A program made the position numbers and the translations under genes. The notes under the pieces are model-generated. The model worked only from the letters and a program-made list of their open reading frames with translations, had not been told where the DNA came from and made no database searches. Shown here piece after piece: positions 43,403 to 56,400 of a DNA stretch of 64,000 nt (positions within the stretch are counted from its first letter, which is position 1; each line of letters starts with the position of its first letter). Source of the DNA: Pyrrhosoma nymphula (taxonomy: Eukaryota > Arthropoda > Insecta > Odonata > Coenagrionidae); NCBI GenBank assembly GCA_963573305.1, contig OY754332.1, positions 52,551,559-52,615,558 on the forward strand. Direction: 5' to 3'.

Positions 43403-44150
43403 TAATCGTGCCATTACCGTCCAACAAGAATCGCTCGAATATTTGGACAATGCACCAATTGCATGGAACGCTTTCTTCGGTGAAATCGTGAGAATTTCTT
43501 ATGCTCTCGGAAGTATATTAGACTTTCCGAGAGTTCATTATTTCTATCGATAGGATAATAAATCAGAGTACCGATTCCTTGTACTAGTATAGTGAAGAGA
43601 AAGAGAAGCAGGATTCAAACAGCATTCTTTAAAATAATACAATCGTGAAACCATTTCAAAAAAGCTGGTTTTTAAGCAATAAAAACTGTATTATACATAA
43701 ATGGAGAGTATCATACGAAAATAGGACATTTCGGAATATTACGCAAAATTTAAAATTACTAGGAATTCGTCCCAGAACAGAATTCGAATTAAATACCGCT
43801 TAAAACACTTCTTTGGTGATTTTACGTCTCACTAAAACATCTCTATGCATTTTCATTCTAGTTGATGATACAGCTACAAATATATTTGGTGAAAGCACTA
43901 ACAACAACATGCCATAGTTAATGGAAAGCTCTCAAATAAATGTTAAAGCAGCACTTATTGTTGGAATGGATTATTTAACTATTTATTAATTTATTTAATT
44001 AGTCGTTTTTATAAATTATGAGAGATAAAAACCATGATGGAAGGGATGTTTTAATTTGCCTCTAATTCTAATCGCAGCTCATTCTCTGTTTGCCTTATAA
44101 TTTCATAAAGGTAGAATTCAAGTCTTAATTTCCAAACACTACGGTTGGTA
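43403..44150 (+). repeat. Outlying copy of an array segment, about 750 bp
   Basis: It is nearly identical to 45445-46191 (and hence 54180-54926), with a few substitutions such as TTATGC for TTGTGC. It lies outside the main tandem unit. The next 500 bases to the array are unrelated. Confidence 0.9.
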
Positions 44151-44673
44151 GGAACAGTCGGAATTTTTACATGAACCTGCTCCAGAGAGGATTTTGATTT
44201 GCAAGAAAACTTTACATTTGCCATTAAATATTTCCTACTTTAATTACCCTTAGATCAAAAAAAGTATTGGAAAGAGTGAAAACCTCCAGTGCAGAAACTT
44301 CCAAAGGGTCGACAACTGCGAGTTGTTTCTACTGACTCAAATGGAAAACCGTTATGTGCATCCATTCTGTCGTCTTCGGTCGCTAAAGCAAATTAATTTT
44401 CTCTTAAAACTCTTCAAACATAATTTCCAGTGTTTTTCTGCAACGACTTCGACTTTCCGATTCCTAAGAGAACGTTTGCTATGTTTGGTATAAGGTGAAT
44501 ATACATAGGTCCATTGGCCCAGGTCTCTTTTTCTACTTCTCTGACCTCCATCAGTATCTTTGGGGGGCTTCAAGTTCGTCGACCCTTTGGTGGCGATTTT
44601 CTGCCTTGAGTCATTGTTAGGAAGGAGTATATCGGCTCGTTATCCTACGAGGAGGTTGAAGAGCTGCGGAAAA
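44151..44673. other. Unique spacer left of the tandem array
   Basis: A minus-strand open frame (44352-44573) is Lys/Arg-rich with no recognised domain. It could be the end of an old LINE continuing from the GC-rich module that follows. Confidence 0.3.
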
Positions 44674-44865
44674 CCCACGTGGGACCCCCAGCCGATCCGG
44701 TCGACACTGTCGACACGGGCACAGCTGGTCTGACCCGGGTATTCCCCTAGCCTACACTCTATACCCTAACATGGGGACCCGCACAGGTTCCCTGGAACAA
44801 CTTGGAAGATCACCCTATCTTTACATCCACATTTACATGTACAGTACTTCATTCCGGAAGTTCAT
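44674..44865 (+). repeat. GC-rich CACGTG module, first of eight
   Basis: Each module begins CCCACGTGGG, a 10-bp palindrome, and continues about 190 bases through a GC-rich part to a CATTTACATGTACAGTAC stretch. Starts are 44674, 47462, 49919, 50951, 53409, 56197, 58654 and 59686. It stands out from the AT-rich array. The first copy has GGTCGAC where all others have GGCCGAC. Spacing follows the order 2788, 2457, 1032, 2458. Confidence 0.95.
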
Positions 44866-47461
44866 TATTTCTCTAGATAGAATAATTTATAAGAGTACCC
44901 ATTCCTTGGACTAATCTGACTCGACAAATAGAGTAAAGAGAATGAGAATCAGGATTTAATCAGCATTTTTCACAAAAATGCCTTTGTGAAACCATTTCAA
45001 AAAAGGACGTTTTATGCTGTAAAATACTGGTGCATTATACTTCACTGGTGAGTTTCATACGGAAATTGACCATTTAAAAAAAATAAACAGATTTTCAAAT
45101 GACTTTGATTTAGTCCCAAAAATGCGTTCAAATAAAAACCCGCTTAAAAAATCTCTTCGGTGTTTTTGTGTGTCACTTTAATCATTATCTGCATTTGCAT
45201 TCTACTTGATGCTGCAACTACGAATATATGGCAAAAGCACTAACAACAACATGCCGTAGCAAATGGAAAGCTGTCAAATAAAAGTTCCTCCGAACTAATT
45301 GCTGATATGTATTATTTCACTACTTATTTACCAAATTATTTAATCGTTTTTAAGTTATTTTTTTTAATAAAATGGTAGTAGCATAAATTATTTATAAGAA
45401 GTAGCCCATATTTGTCCCTGCCAAAGGCCTAATGCAAAGCTTAATAATCGTGCAATTACCGTCCAACAAGAATCGCTCGAATATTTGGACAATGCACCAA
45501 TTGCATGAAATGCTTTCTTCGGTGAAATCGTGAGAATTTCTTGTGCTCTCGGAGTATATTAGACTTTCCGAGAGTTCATTATTTCTATCGATAGGATAAT
45601 AAATCAGAGTACCGATTCCTTGTACTAGTATAGTGAAGAGAAAGAGAAGCAGGATTCAAACAGCATTCTTTAAAATAATACAATCGTGAAACCATTTCAA
45701 AAAAGCTGGTTTTTAAGCAATAAAAACTGTTTAATACATAACTGGTGTATATCATACGAAAATAGGACATTTCGGAATATTACGCAAAATTTAAAATTAC
45801 TAGGAATTCGTCCCAGAACAGAATTCGAATTAAATACCGCTTAAAACACTTTTTTGGTGTTTTTACGTCTCACTAAAATATCTCTATACATTTTCATTCT
45901 AGTTGATGATACAACTACAAATATATTTGGTGAAAGCACTAACAACAACATGCCATAGTTAATGGAAAGCTCTCAAATAAATGTTAAAGCAGCACTTATT
46001 GTTGGAATGGATTATTTAACTATTTATTAATTTATTTAATTAGTCGTTTTTATAAATTATGAGAGATAAAAACCATGATGGAAGGGATATTTTAATTTGC
46101 CTCTAATTCTAATCGCAGCTCATTCTCTGTTTGCCTTATAATTTCATAAAGGTAGAATTCAAGTCTTAATTTCCAAACACTACGGTTGGTACCCATTTCA
46201 GGGACTAATCTGACTAAACAAATAGAAGGAAGATAATCACAAGCAAGATTCAAACAGTATTTTTTACAATAACGCCTTTGTCAAACCATTTCAAAAAAGC
46301 ACGTTTTCATGCTGTAAAAGCGACGAGCATAATAAATCACTTGTGAGTTTCATACGAATATTGGACAATTCAAAATAATAATCCGATTTTTAAATGACTA
46401 TGATTTCGTCCCAACATTACGTATGAATAAAAAAAACCGCTTCAAAATATATTTGGTGTTTTTATGTGTTACTAAAATCATTATCTGCATTTGTATTTTA
46501 CTTGATGCTGAATCTACAAATATCCATGGCGAAAACAATAACAACAACAAGCCGTAGTGAATGAAATGAATTCAAATAAAAGTTACAGCCGAACGTATTG
46601 CTAAAATGGAGTATTTCACTATTTTTTTACTTAATTATTTATTTGTTTATGAGAGTTATTTGATTTTTGATAAAATGGGAGTAGCATAGATTACTTATCG
46701 AAAGTAGTCCATATTTGTCCTTGCCAAAGGCCCAATGCAAAGCTTAATCATTGTGCCATTACCGTCCAATAAGAATCATTTGAAAATATCGACATGGCAC
46801 CAAAATCGTGGAATATATTCTTCCGTGAACACGTGAGAAATGTTTGTGCTCTTTGAAATACATCTTTCTGGGAGTAAAATAATTCCTCCCGATAGTACTT
46901 TTCATCAGAGTACCCAGTCCTTGGTCTAATCTGACTCCACAAATCTGCATTTGCATTCTACTTGATGCTGCAACTACGAATATATCGCGAAAGCACTAAC
47001 AACAACATGGCGTTGTGATTGGAAAGCTTTCAAATAAAATTTCTTTAGAACTTATTGCTCATATGGATTATTTAACTGTTTATTTACTTAATTATTTATT
47101 CGTTATAATGAGATATTTTCTTTTTTATAAAATGGGAGTATCATAGATTATTTATCAAAAGCAGCCTATATTTGTCACTGCCAAAGGCCTAAAGCAAAGC
47201 TAATTTTCTCATATCATCGTGCCATTACCGTTCAACAAGAAACATTTGAAGATTTAAACATGGCACCAATCTCGTGGTATACACTCTTCGGTGAAGCACG
47301 TTTTTATGCCATCAAAGCAACGCGCATAATACATTACTGGTGTGTTTCATACGAATATTGGACATTTCAAAAAAATAAGAAGATTTAAGATTCGGTAATG
47401 GTATGCCAATATATACCACGAGAGACGAAGAAGGAAGGAAGGAATCGAAAATTGTGGAATA

Positions 47462-50400
47462 CCCACGTGGGACCCCCAGCCGATCCGGCCGACACTGTCG
47501 ACACGGGCACAGCTGGTCTGACCCGGGTATTCCCCTAGCCTACACTCTATACCCTAACATGGGGACCCGCACAGGTTCCCTGGAACAACTTGGAAGATCA
47601 CCCTATCTTTACATCCACATTTACATGTACAGTACTTCATTCCGGAAGTTCATTATTTCTCTAGATAGAATAATTTATAAGAGTACTCATTCTTTGGACT
47701 AATATGACTCTACAAATAGAGTGAAGAGAATGAGAAGCAGGATTCAAACAGCATTTTTTTAAGTAACACCTATGTGAAAACATTTCAAAAAAGCATCATT
47801 TTAAGCTTTAAAATTAACTCGCAAAATATATAACTGGTAGATTTCAGACGAAAATTGGAGATTTCAAAATATTAAATAGATTTTCATGTGATCAGGAATT
47901 CGTTCCTGAACCGCATTCGAATAGAACACCATTCAAAACATCTGTTTGGTGTTTTTGTGTCACTTAAACAAATATATGCTTTTGCATTCTACTTGATTAC
48001 GTAAGTTCAATGTATATGGAGAAGGAATTACAACAACATCCCATCTCGAATGGAAAGCATTCAAATCAAAGTTGCAGCAAAACTTATTGCTGATAGAGAT
48101 TATTTAACTATTTATTTACTTAATTATTTTTTCTTATATAGGAGTTATTTTATTTTTTTTAAATGGGAGTAGCATAGATTATCTATCAGGAGTAGTTCAT
48201 GTTTGTCACTGGCAAAGGCCTAATGCAAAGATTATTGCTCGTAACATCGTCCCCTTACTGTCCAACAAGAATCATTCGATTAATTGAATACACTGTTTTC
48301 ATCTATTTCATCTTTTTGTGTTTGCGATAAGCCTCCATTTTAATTTTTTGGTCTAACGGTTTAACTTAGTTGAACCCAGCTTATTATTTTCTCATTGTTT
48401 CATGTTTTTCGTAAGAGACCACGCATCATGTGTATTATATCCACCGGTGACTCGTGGAGTGACGAGGACGGAGTTCCTGCAGATTTGAAAGACGTTAGTG
48501 AAAGTTTGTAGTTTATTCAGCTCGAAAGGTAACTGAAATTTTTTTCCAAGTCATCCCTCTTATTCATAGCGCTTTCAATCTTGAAAATTCTTTAAGTAAA
48601 TGTTTCTATATTTATTCAGAAACGTTATTATGATAATGAAATGTTCAATATGAGCTATTTAAATTATTGGCATCACTTACAATAATGTTGTGATATGACG
48701 AGGGAAAATATCTTAAGGTTTCATAACGATTATATAACATCCATTGTCACAAATGTAGACACTACGGAGCAATGAAATGCCTAATATGCGAGTATCGAAA
48801 CATGTTAAGGTGTACCTTTGTAATTGTAGATTTATGTTTAAATAAAAGTCATGCGCAGAATCAACATCAATAAGGAAACTTGAACTTAATATTTACTCAG
48901 TACTTTAATTCATTTGGCCTAGTGAGAGATCCAAAAAGACTTCACTCACTTTGTTTGCCGATTAAGAACTAAATCCCACAGTGCTGGGTGGAATGCAACT
49001 ATCCAATTTGATGGAAATCAACCTGTAGCTTAATGGGGTATGGTGAGATCTGCAAACTAATACCTACTTGCTACTCAGGGAAAACATATCATATAGTAAA
49101 CGTTATGTGCTTCCTCTACGGACATACGTATCCAAAATACCTCGTATTACTTAATAAACATTTCATAGCCTCCTTCGAGGTCTTTGCGGCATTATCTGAT
49201 GCTTCATTTAAAGGATGGGTGATAAGAAGCAGATGCCTGTGAAGAATTCTATTGTTTTCTCAAAATTTTTGAAATTTAAAGGATTTGTGAATCCATTTCA
49301 AAAAAGCGGCTATAAAGCTATTAAGGCAACTTGCATAATTCATAACTGGTGATTATCATACTAAAATAGGTTATTTCAAAATATTGAGCAGAATTTCAGT
49401 TTACTAAGAATACGTCCCAGAGGCGACTTCGAATTAAACATCGCTTAAACCACTTCTTTGGTGTTTTAAGGTCACTGAAAAAAGTACATGCATATGTATT
49501 CAACTTAATGATGTAACTGCGAATACATGGCGAAAGCACTAACAACAACATGTCATAGCGATAAAAAACTTTTAAATAATAGTAATAGCAGCACATAGTG
49601 CAGAAAATTATTATTTAACTGTTTATTTATAAAGTACTCAATATGAAGTTTAAGGGATAAATTACTTGTGTTTTGGCGTCCGCTATGCCACAAATTATAA
49701 ACAATACGCTCCAGAGCATAATATGCTAGTTTATAAATCAAGTCAAAAGACAGCTTTCCAAATATTGAACTTACCTTTTAGACTTTATCTTATTCGAGTA
49801 TCTTTACTACATGTCAACTGAATAGACATCCCGTGTGTTGTTTACATTAAATCGGCAATGATATGACAATGGGTACTACGAGAGACGATAAAGGAAGGAA
49901 TGGAAAAACTGTGGAAAACCCACGTGGGACCCCCAGCCGATCCGGCCGACACTGTCGACACGGGCACAGCTGGTCTGACCCGGGTATTCCCCTAGCCTAC
50001 ACTCTATACCCTAACATGGGGACCCGCACAGGTTCCCTGGAACAACTTGGAAGATCACCCTATCTTTACATCCACATTTACATGTACAGTACTTCATTCC
50101 GGAAGTTCATTATTTCTCTAGATAGAATAATTTATAAGAGTACTCATTCTTTGGACTAATATGACTCTACAAATAGAGTGAAGAGAATGAGAAGCAGGAT
50201 TCAAACAGCATTTTTTTAAGTAACACCTTTGTGAAAACATTTCAAAAAAGCATCATTTTAAGCTTTAAAATTAACTCGCAAAATATATAACTGGTAGATT
50301 TCAGACGAAAATTGGAGATTTCAAAATATTAAATAGATTTTCATGTGATCAGGAATTCGTTCCTGAACCGCATTCGAATAGAACACCATTCAAAACATCT

Positions 50401-53400
50401 GTTTGGTGTTTTTGTGTCACTTAAACAAATATATGCTTTTGCATTCTACTTGATTACGTAAGTTCAATGTATATGGCGAAAGCACTTACAACAACATCCC
50501 ATCGCGAATGGAAAGCATTCAAATCAAAGTTGCAGCAAAACTTATTGCTGATAGGGATTATTTAACTATTTATTTACTTGATTTTTTATTCGTTACAAGA
50601 GTTATATTATCTTTTATGAGATGGGAGTAGCATGGATTATTTATCAAAAGCAGCCTATATTTGTCACTGCCAAAGGCCTAAAGCAAAGCTAATTTTCTCA
50701 TATCATCGTGCCATTACCGTTCAACAAGAAACATTTGAAGATTTAAACATGGCACCAATCTCGTGGTATACACTCTTCGGTGAAGCACGTTTTTATGCCA
50801 TCAAAGCAACGCGCATAATACATTACTGGTGTGTTTCATACGAATATTGGACATTTCAAAAAAATAAGAAGATTTAAGATTCGGTAATGGTATGCCAATA
50901 TATACCACGAGAGACGAAGAAGGAAGGAAGGAATCGAAAATTGTGGAATACCCACGTGGGACCCCCAGCCGATCCGGCCGACACTGTCGACACGGGCACA
51001 GCTGGTCTGACCCGGGTATTCCCCTAGCCTACACTCTATACCCTAACATGGGGACCCGCACAGGTTCCCTGGAACAACTTGGAAGATCACCCTATCTTTA
51101 CATCCACATTTACATGTACAGTACTTCATTCCGGAAGTTCATTATTTCTCTAGATAGAATAATTTATAAGAGTACTCATTCTTTGGACTAATATGACTCT
51201 ACAAATAGAGTGAAGAGAATGAGAAGCAGGATTCAAACAGCATTTTTTTAAGTAACACCTATGTGAAAACATTTCAAAAAAGCATCATTTTAAGCTTTAA
51301 AATTAACTCGCAAAATATATAACTGGTAGATTTCAGACGAAAATTGGAGATTTCAAAATATTAAATAGATTTTCATGTGATCAGGAATTCGTTCCTGAAC
51401 CGCATTCGAATAGAACACCATTCAAAACATCTGTTTGGTGTTTTTGTGTCACTTAAACAAATATATGCTTTTGCATTCTACTTGATTACGTAAGTTCAAT
51501 GTATATGGAGAAGGAATTACAACAACATCCCATCTCGAATGGAAAGCATTCAAATCAAAGTTGCAGCAAAACTTATTGCTGATAGAGATTATTTAACTAT
51601 TTATTTACTTAATTATTTTTTCTTATATAGGAGTTATTTTATTTTTTTTAAATGGGAGTAGCATAGATTATCTATCAGGAGTAGTTCATGTTTGTCACTG
51701 GCAAAGGCCTAATGCAAAGATTATTGCTCGTAACATCGTCCCCTTACTGTCCAACAAGAATCATTCGATTAATTGAATACACTGTTTTCATCTATTTCAT
51801 CTTTTTGTGTTTGCGATAAGCCTCCATTTTAATTTTTTGGTCTAACGGTTTAACTTAGTTGAACCCAGCTTATTATTTTCTCATTGTTTCATGTTTTTCG
51901 TAAGAGACCACGCATCATGTGTATTATATCCACCGGTGACTCGTGGAGTGACGAGGACGGAGTTCCTGCAGATTTGAAAGACGTTAGTGAAAGTTTGTAG
52001 TTTATTCAGCTCGAAAGGTAACTGAAATTTTTTTCCAAGTCATCCCTCTTATTCATAGCGCTTTCAATCTTGAAAATTCTTTAAGTAAATGTTTCTATAT
52101 TTATTCAGAAACGTTATTATGATAATGAAATGTTCAATATGAGCTATTTAAATTATTGGCATCACTTACAATAATGTTGTGATATGACGAGGGAAAATAT
52201 CTTAAGGTTTCATAACGATTATATAACATCCATTGTCACAAATGTAGACACTACGGAGCAATGAAATGCCTAATATGCGAGTATCGAAACATGTTAAGGT
52301 GTACCTTTGTAATTGTAGATTTATGTTTAAATAAAAGTCATGCGCAGAATCAACATCAATAAGGAAACTTGAACTTAATATTTACTCAGTACTTTAATTC
52401 ATTTGGCCTAGTGAGAGATCCAAAAAGACTTCACTCACTTTGTTTGCCGATTAAGAACTAAATCCCACAGTGCTGGGTGGAATGCAACTATCCAATTTGA
52501 TGGAAATCAACCTGTAGCTTAATGGGGTATGGTGAGATCTGCAAACTAATACCTACTTGCTACTCAGGGAAAACATATCATATAGTAAACGTTATGTGCT
52601 TCCTCTACGGACATACGTATCCAAAATACCTCGTATTACTTAATAAACATTTCATAGCCTCCTTCGAGGTCTTTGCGGCATTATCTGATGCTTCATTTAA
52701 AGGATGGGTGATAAGAAGCAGATGCCTGTGAAGAATTCTATTGTTTTCTCAAAATTTTTGAAATTTAAAGGATTTGTGAATCCATTTCAAAAAAGCGGCT
52801 ATAAAGCTATTAAGGCAACTTGCATAATTCATAACTGGTGATTATCATACTAAAATAGGTTATTTCAAAATATTGAGCAGAATTTCAGTTTACTAAGAAT
52901 ACGTCCCAGAGGCGACTTCGAATTAAACATCGCTTAAACCACTTCTTTGGTGTTTTAAGGTCACTGAAAAAAGTACATGCATATGTATTCAACTTAATGA
53001 TGTAACTGCGAATACATGGCGAAAGCACTAACAACAACATGTCATAGCGATAAAAAACTTTTAAATAAAAGTAATAGCAGCACATAGTGCAGAAAATTAT
53101 TATTTAACTGTTTATTTATAAAGTACTCAATATGAAGTTTAAGGGATAAATTACTTGTGTTTTGGCGTCCGCTATGCCACAAATTATAAACAATACGCTC
53201 CAGAGCATAATATGCTAGTTTATAAATCAAGTCAAAAGACAGTTTTCCAAATATTGAACTTACCTTTTAGACTTTATCTTATTCGAGTAACTTTACTACA
53301 TGTCAACTGAATAGACATCCCGTGTGTTGTTTACATTAAATCGGCAATGATATGACAATGGGTACTACGAGAGACGATAAAGGAAGGAATGGAAAAACTC

Positions 53401-53408
53401 TGGAAAAA
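47462..53408 (+). repeat. 3489-bp sub-repeat inside unit 1, 1.7 copies
   Basis: 47462-50950 is repeated from 50951 for 2458 bases, at an offset of 3489 (3490 near the end, from one added A). Differences are few, for example TAATAGTA against TAAAAGTA near 49578/53067. The same sub-repeat recurs in unit 2 at 56197-59685 with a start of the next copy. Confidence 0.95.
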
Positions 53409-56400
53409 CCCACGTGGGACCCCCAGCCGATCCGGCCGACACTGTCGACACGGGCACAGCTGGTCTGACCCGGGTATTCCCCTAGCCTACACTCTATACC
53501 CTAACATGGGGACCCGCACAGGTTCCCTGGAACAACTTGGAAGATCACCCTATCTTTACATCCACATTTACATGTACAGTACTTCATTCCGGAAGTTCAT
53601 TATTTCTCTAGATAGAATAATTTATAAGAGTACCCATTCCTTGGACTAATCTGACTCGACAAATAGAGTAAAGAGAATGAGAATCAGGATTTAATCAGCA
53701 TTTTTCACAAAAATGCCTTTGTGAAACCATTTCAAAAAAGGACGTTTTATGCTGTAAAATACTGGTGCATTATACTTCACTGGTGAGTTTCATACGGAAA
53801 TTGACCATTTAAAAAAAATAAACAGATTTTCAAATGACTTTGATTTAGTCCCAAAAATGCGTTCAAATAAAAACCCGCTTAAAAAATCTCTTCGGTGTTT
53901 TTGTGTGTCACTTTAATCATTATCTGCATTTGCATTCTACTTGATGCTGCAACTACGAATATATGGCAAAAGCACTAACAACAACATGCCGTAGCAAATG
54001 GAAAGCTGTCAAATAAAAGTTCCTCCGAACTAATTGCTGATATGTATTATTTCACTACTTATTTACCAAATTATTTAATCGTTTTTAAGTTATTTTTTTT
54101 AATAAAATGGTAGTAGCATAAATTATTTATAAGAAGTAGCCCATATTTGTCCCTGCCAAAGGCCTAATGCAAAGCTTAATAATCGTGCAATTACCGTCCA
54201 ACAAGAATCGCTCGAATATTTGGACAATGCACCAATTGCATGAAATGCTTTCTTCGGTGAAATCGTGAGAATTTCTTGTGCTCTCGGAGTATATTAGACT
54301 TTCCGAGAGTTCATTATTTCTATCGATAGGATAATAAATCAGAGTACCGATTCCTTGTACTAGTATAGTGAAGAGAAAGAGAAGCAGGATTCAAACAGCA
54401 TTCTTTAAAATAATACAATCGTGAAACCATTTCAAAAAAGCTGGTTTTTAAGCAATAAAAACTGTTTAATACATAACTGGTGTATATCATACGAAAATAG
54501 GACATTTCGGAATATTACGCAAAATTTAAAATTACTAGGAATTCGTCCCAGAACAGAATTCGAATTAAATACCGCTTAAAACACTTTTTTGGTGTTTTTA
54601 CGTCTCACTAAAATATCTCTATACATTTTCATTCTAGTTGATGATACAACTACAAATATATTTGGTGAAAGCACTAACAACAACATGCCATAGTTAATGG
54701 AAAGCTCTCAAATAAATGTTAAAGCAGCACTTATTGTTGGAATGGATTATTTAACTATTTATTAATTTATTTAATTAGTCGTTTTTATAAATTATGAGAG
54801 ATAAAAACCATGATGGAAGGGATATTTTAATTTGCCTCTAATTCTAATCGCAGCTCATTCTCTGTTTGCCTTATAATTTCATAAAGGTAGAATTCAAGTC
54901 TTAATTTCCAAACACTACGGTTGGTACCCATTTCAGGGACTAATCTGACTAAACAAATAGAAGGAAGATAATCACAAGCAAGATTCAAACAGTATTTTTT
55001 ACAATAACGCCTTTGTCAAACCATTTCAAAAAAGCACGTTTTCATGCTGTAAAAGCGACGAGCATAATAAATCACTTGTGAGTTTCATACGAATATTGGA
55101 CAATTCAAAATAATAATCCGATTTTTAAATGACTATGATTTCGTCCCAACATTACGTATGAATAAAAAAAACCGCTTCAAAATATATTTGGTGTTTTTAT
55201 GTGTTACTAAAATCATTATCTGCATTTGTATTTTACTTGATGCTGAATCTACAAATATCCATGGCGAAAACAATAACAACAACAAGCCGTAGTGAATGAA
55301 ATGAATTCAAATAAAAGTTACAGCCGAACGTATTGCTAAAATGGAGTATTTCACTATTTTTTTACTTAATTATTTATTTGTTTATGAGAGTTATTTGATT
55401 TTTGATAAAATGGGAGTAGCATAGATTACTTATCGAAAGTAGTCCATATTTGTCCTTGCCAAAGGCCCAATGCAAAGCTTAATCATTGTGCCATTACCGT
55501 CCAATAAGAATCATTTGAAAATATCGACATGGCACCAAAATCGTGGAATATATTCTTCCGTGAACACGTGAGAAATGTTTGTGCTCTTTGAAATACATCT
55601 TTCTGGGAGTAAAATAATTCCTCCCGATAGTACTTTTCATCAGAGTACCCAGTCCTTGGTCTAATCTGACTCCACAAATCTGCATTTGCATTCTACTTGA
55701 TGCTGCAACTACGAATATATCGCGAAAGCACTAACAACAACATGGCGTTGTGATTGGAAAGCTTTCAAATAAAATTTCTTTAGAACTTATTGCTCATATG
55801 GATTATTTAACTGTTTATTTACTTAATTATTTATTCGTTATAATGAGATATTTTCTTTTTTATAAAATGGGAGTATCATAGATTATTTATCAAAAGCAGC
55901 CTATATTTGTCACTGCCAAAGGCCTAAAGCAAAGCTAATTTTCTCATATCATCGTGCCATTACCGTTCAACAAGAAACATTTGAAGATTTAAACATGGCA
56001 CCAATCTCGTGGTATACACTCTTCGGTGAAGCACGTTTTTATGCCATCAAAGCAACGCGCATAATACATTACTGGTGTGTTTCATACGAATATTGGACAT
56101 TTCAAAAAAATAAGAAGATTTAAGATTCGGTAATGGTATGCCAATATATACCACGAGAGACGAAGAAGGAAGGAAGGAATCGAAAATTGTGGAATACCCA
56201 CGTGGGACCCCCAGCCGATCCGGCCGACACTGTCGACACGGGCACAGCTGGTCTGACCCGGGTATTCCCCTAGCCTACACTCTATACCCTAACATGGGGA
56301 CCCGCACAGGTTCCCTGGAACAACTTGGAAGATCACCCTATCTTTACATCCACATTTACATGTACAGTACTTCATTCCGGAAGTTCATTATTTCTCTAGA

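Larger units (their letters stand above)
44674..53408 (+). repeat. Higher-order tandem repeat, unit 1 (8735 bp)
   Basis: The sequence repeats at an exact offset of 8735 bases from 44674 up to 51172, paired with 53409-59907. It is built of diverged sub-units that share a core of NGTGCCATTACCGTCCAACAAG type, a CATTTCAAAAAAGC box and an AACAACATGCC box. Small frames inside are repeated by copying and show no coding signal. Confidence 0.97.

Noticed and set aside
47403..47702. 99-codon frame repeated four times in the array, and similar repeated frames (49033, 49396, 49863, 50632)
   Set aside because: They recur only because the DNA is duplicated. They cross module borders, show no domain, and some shift or shorten between copies.
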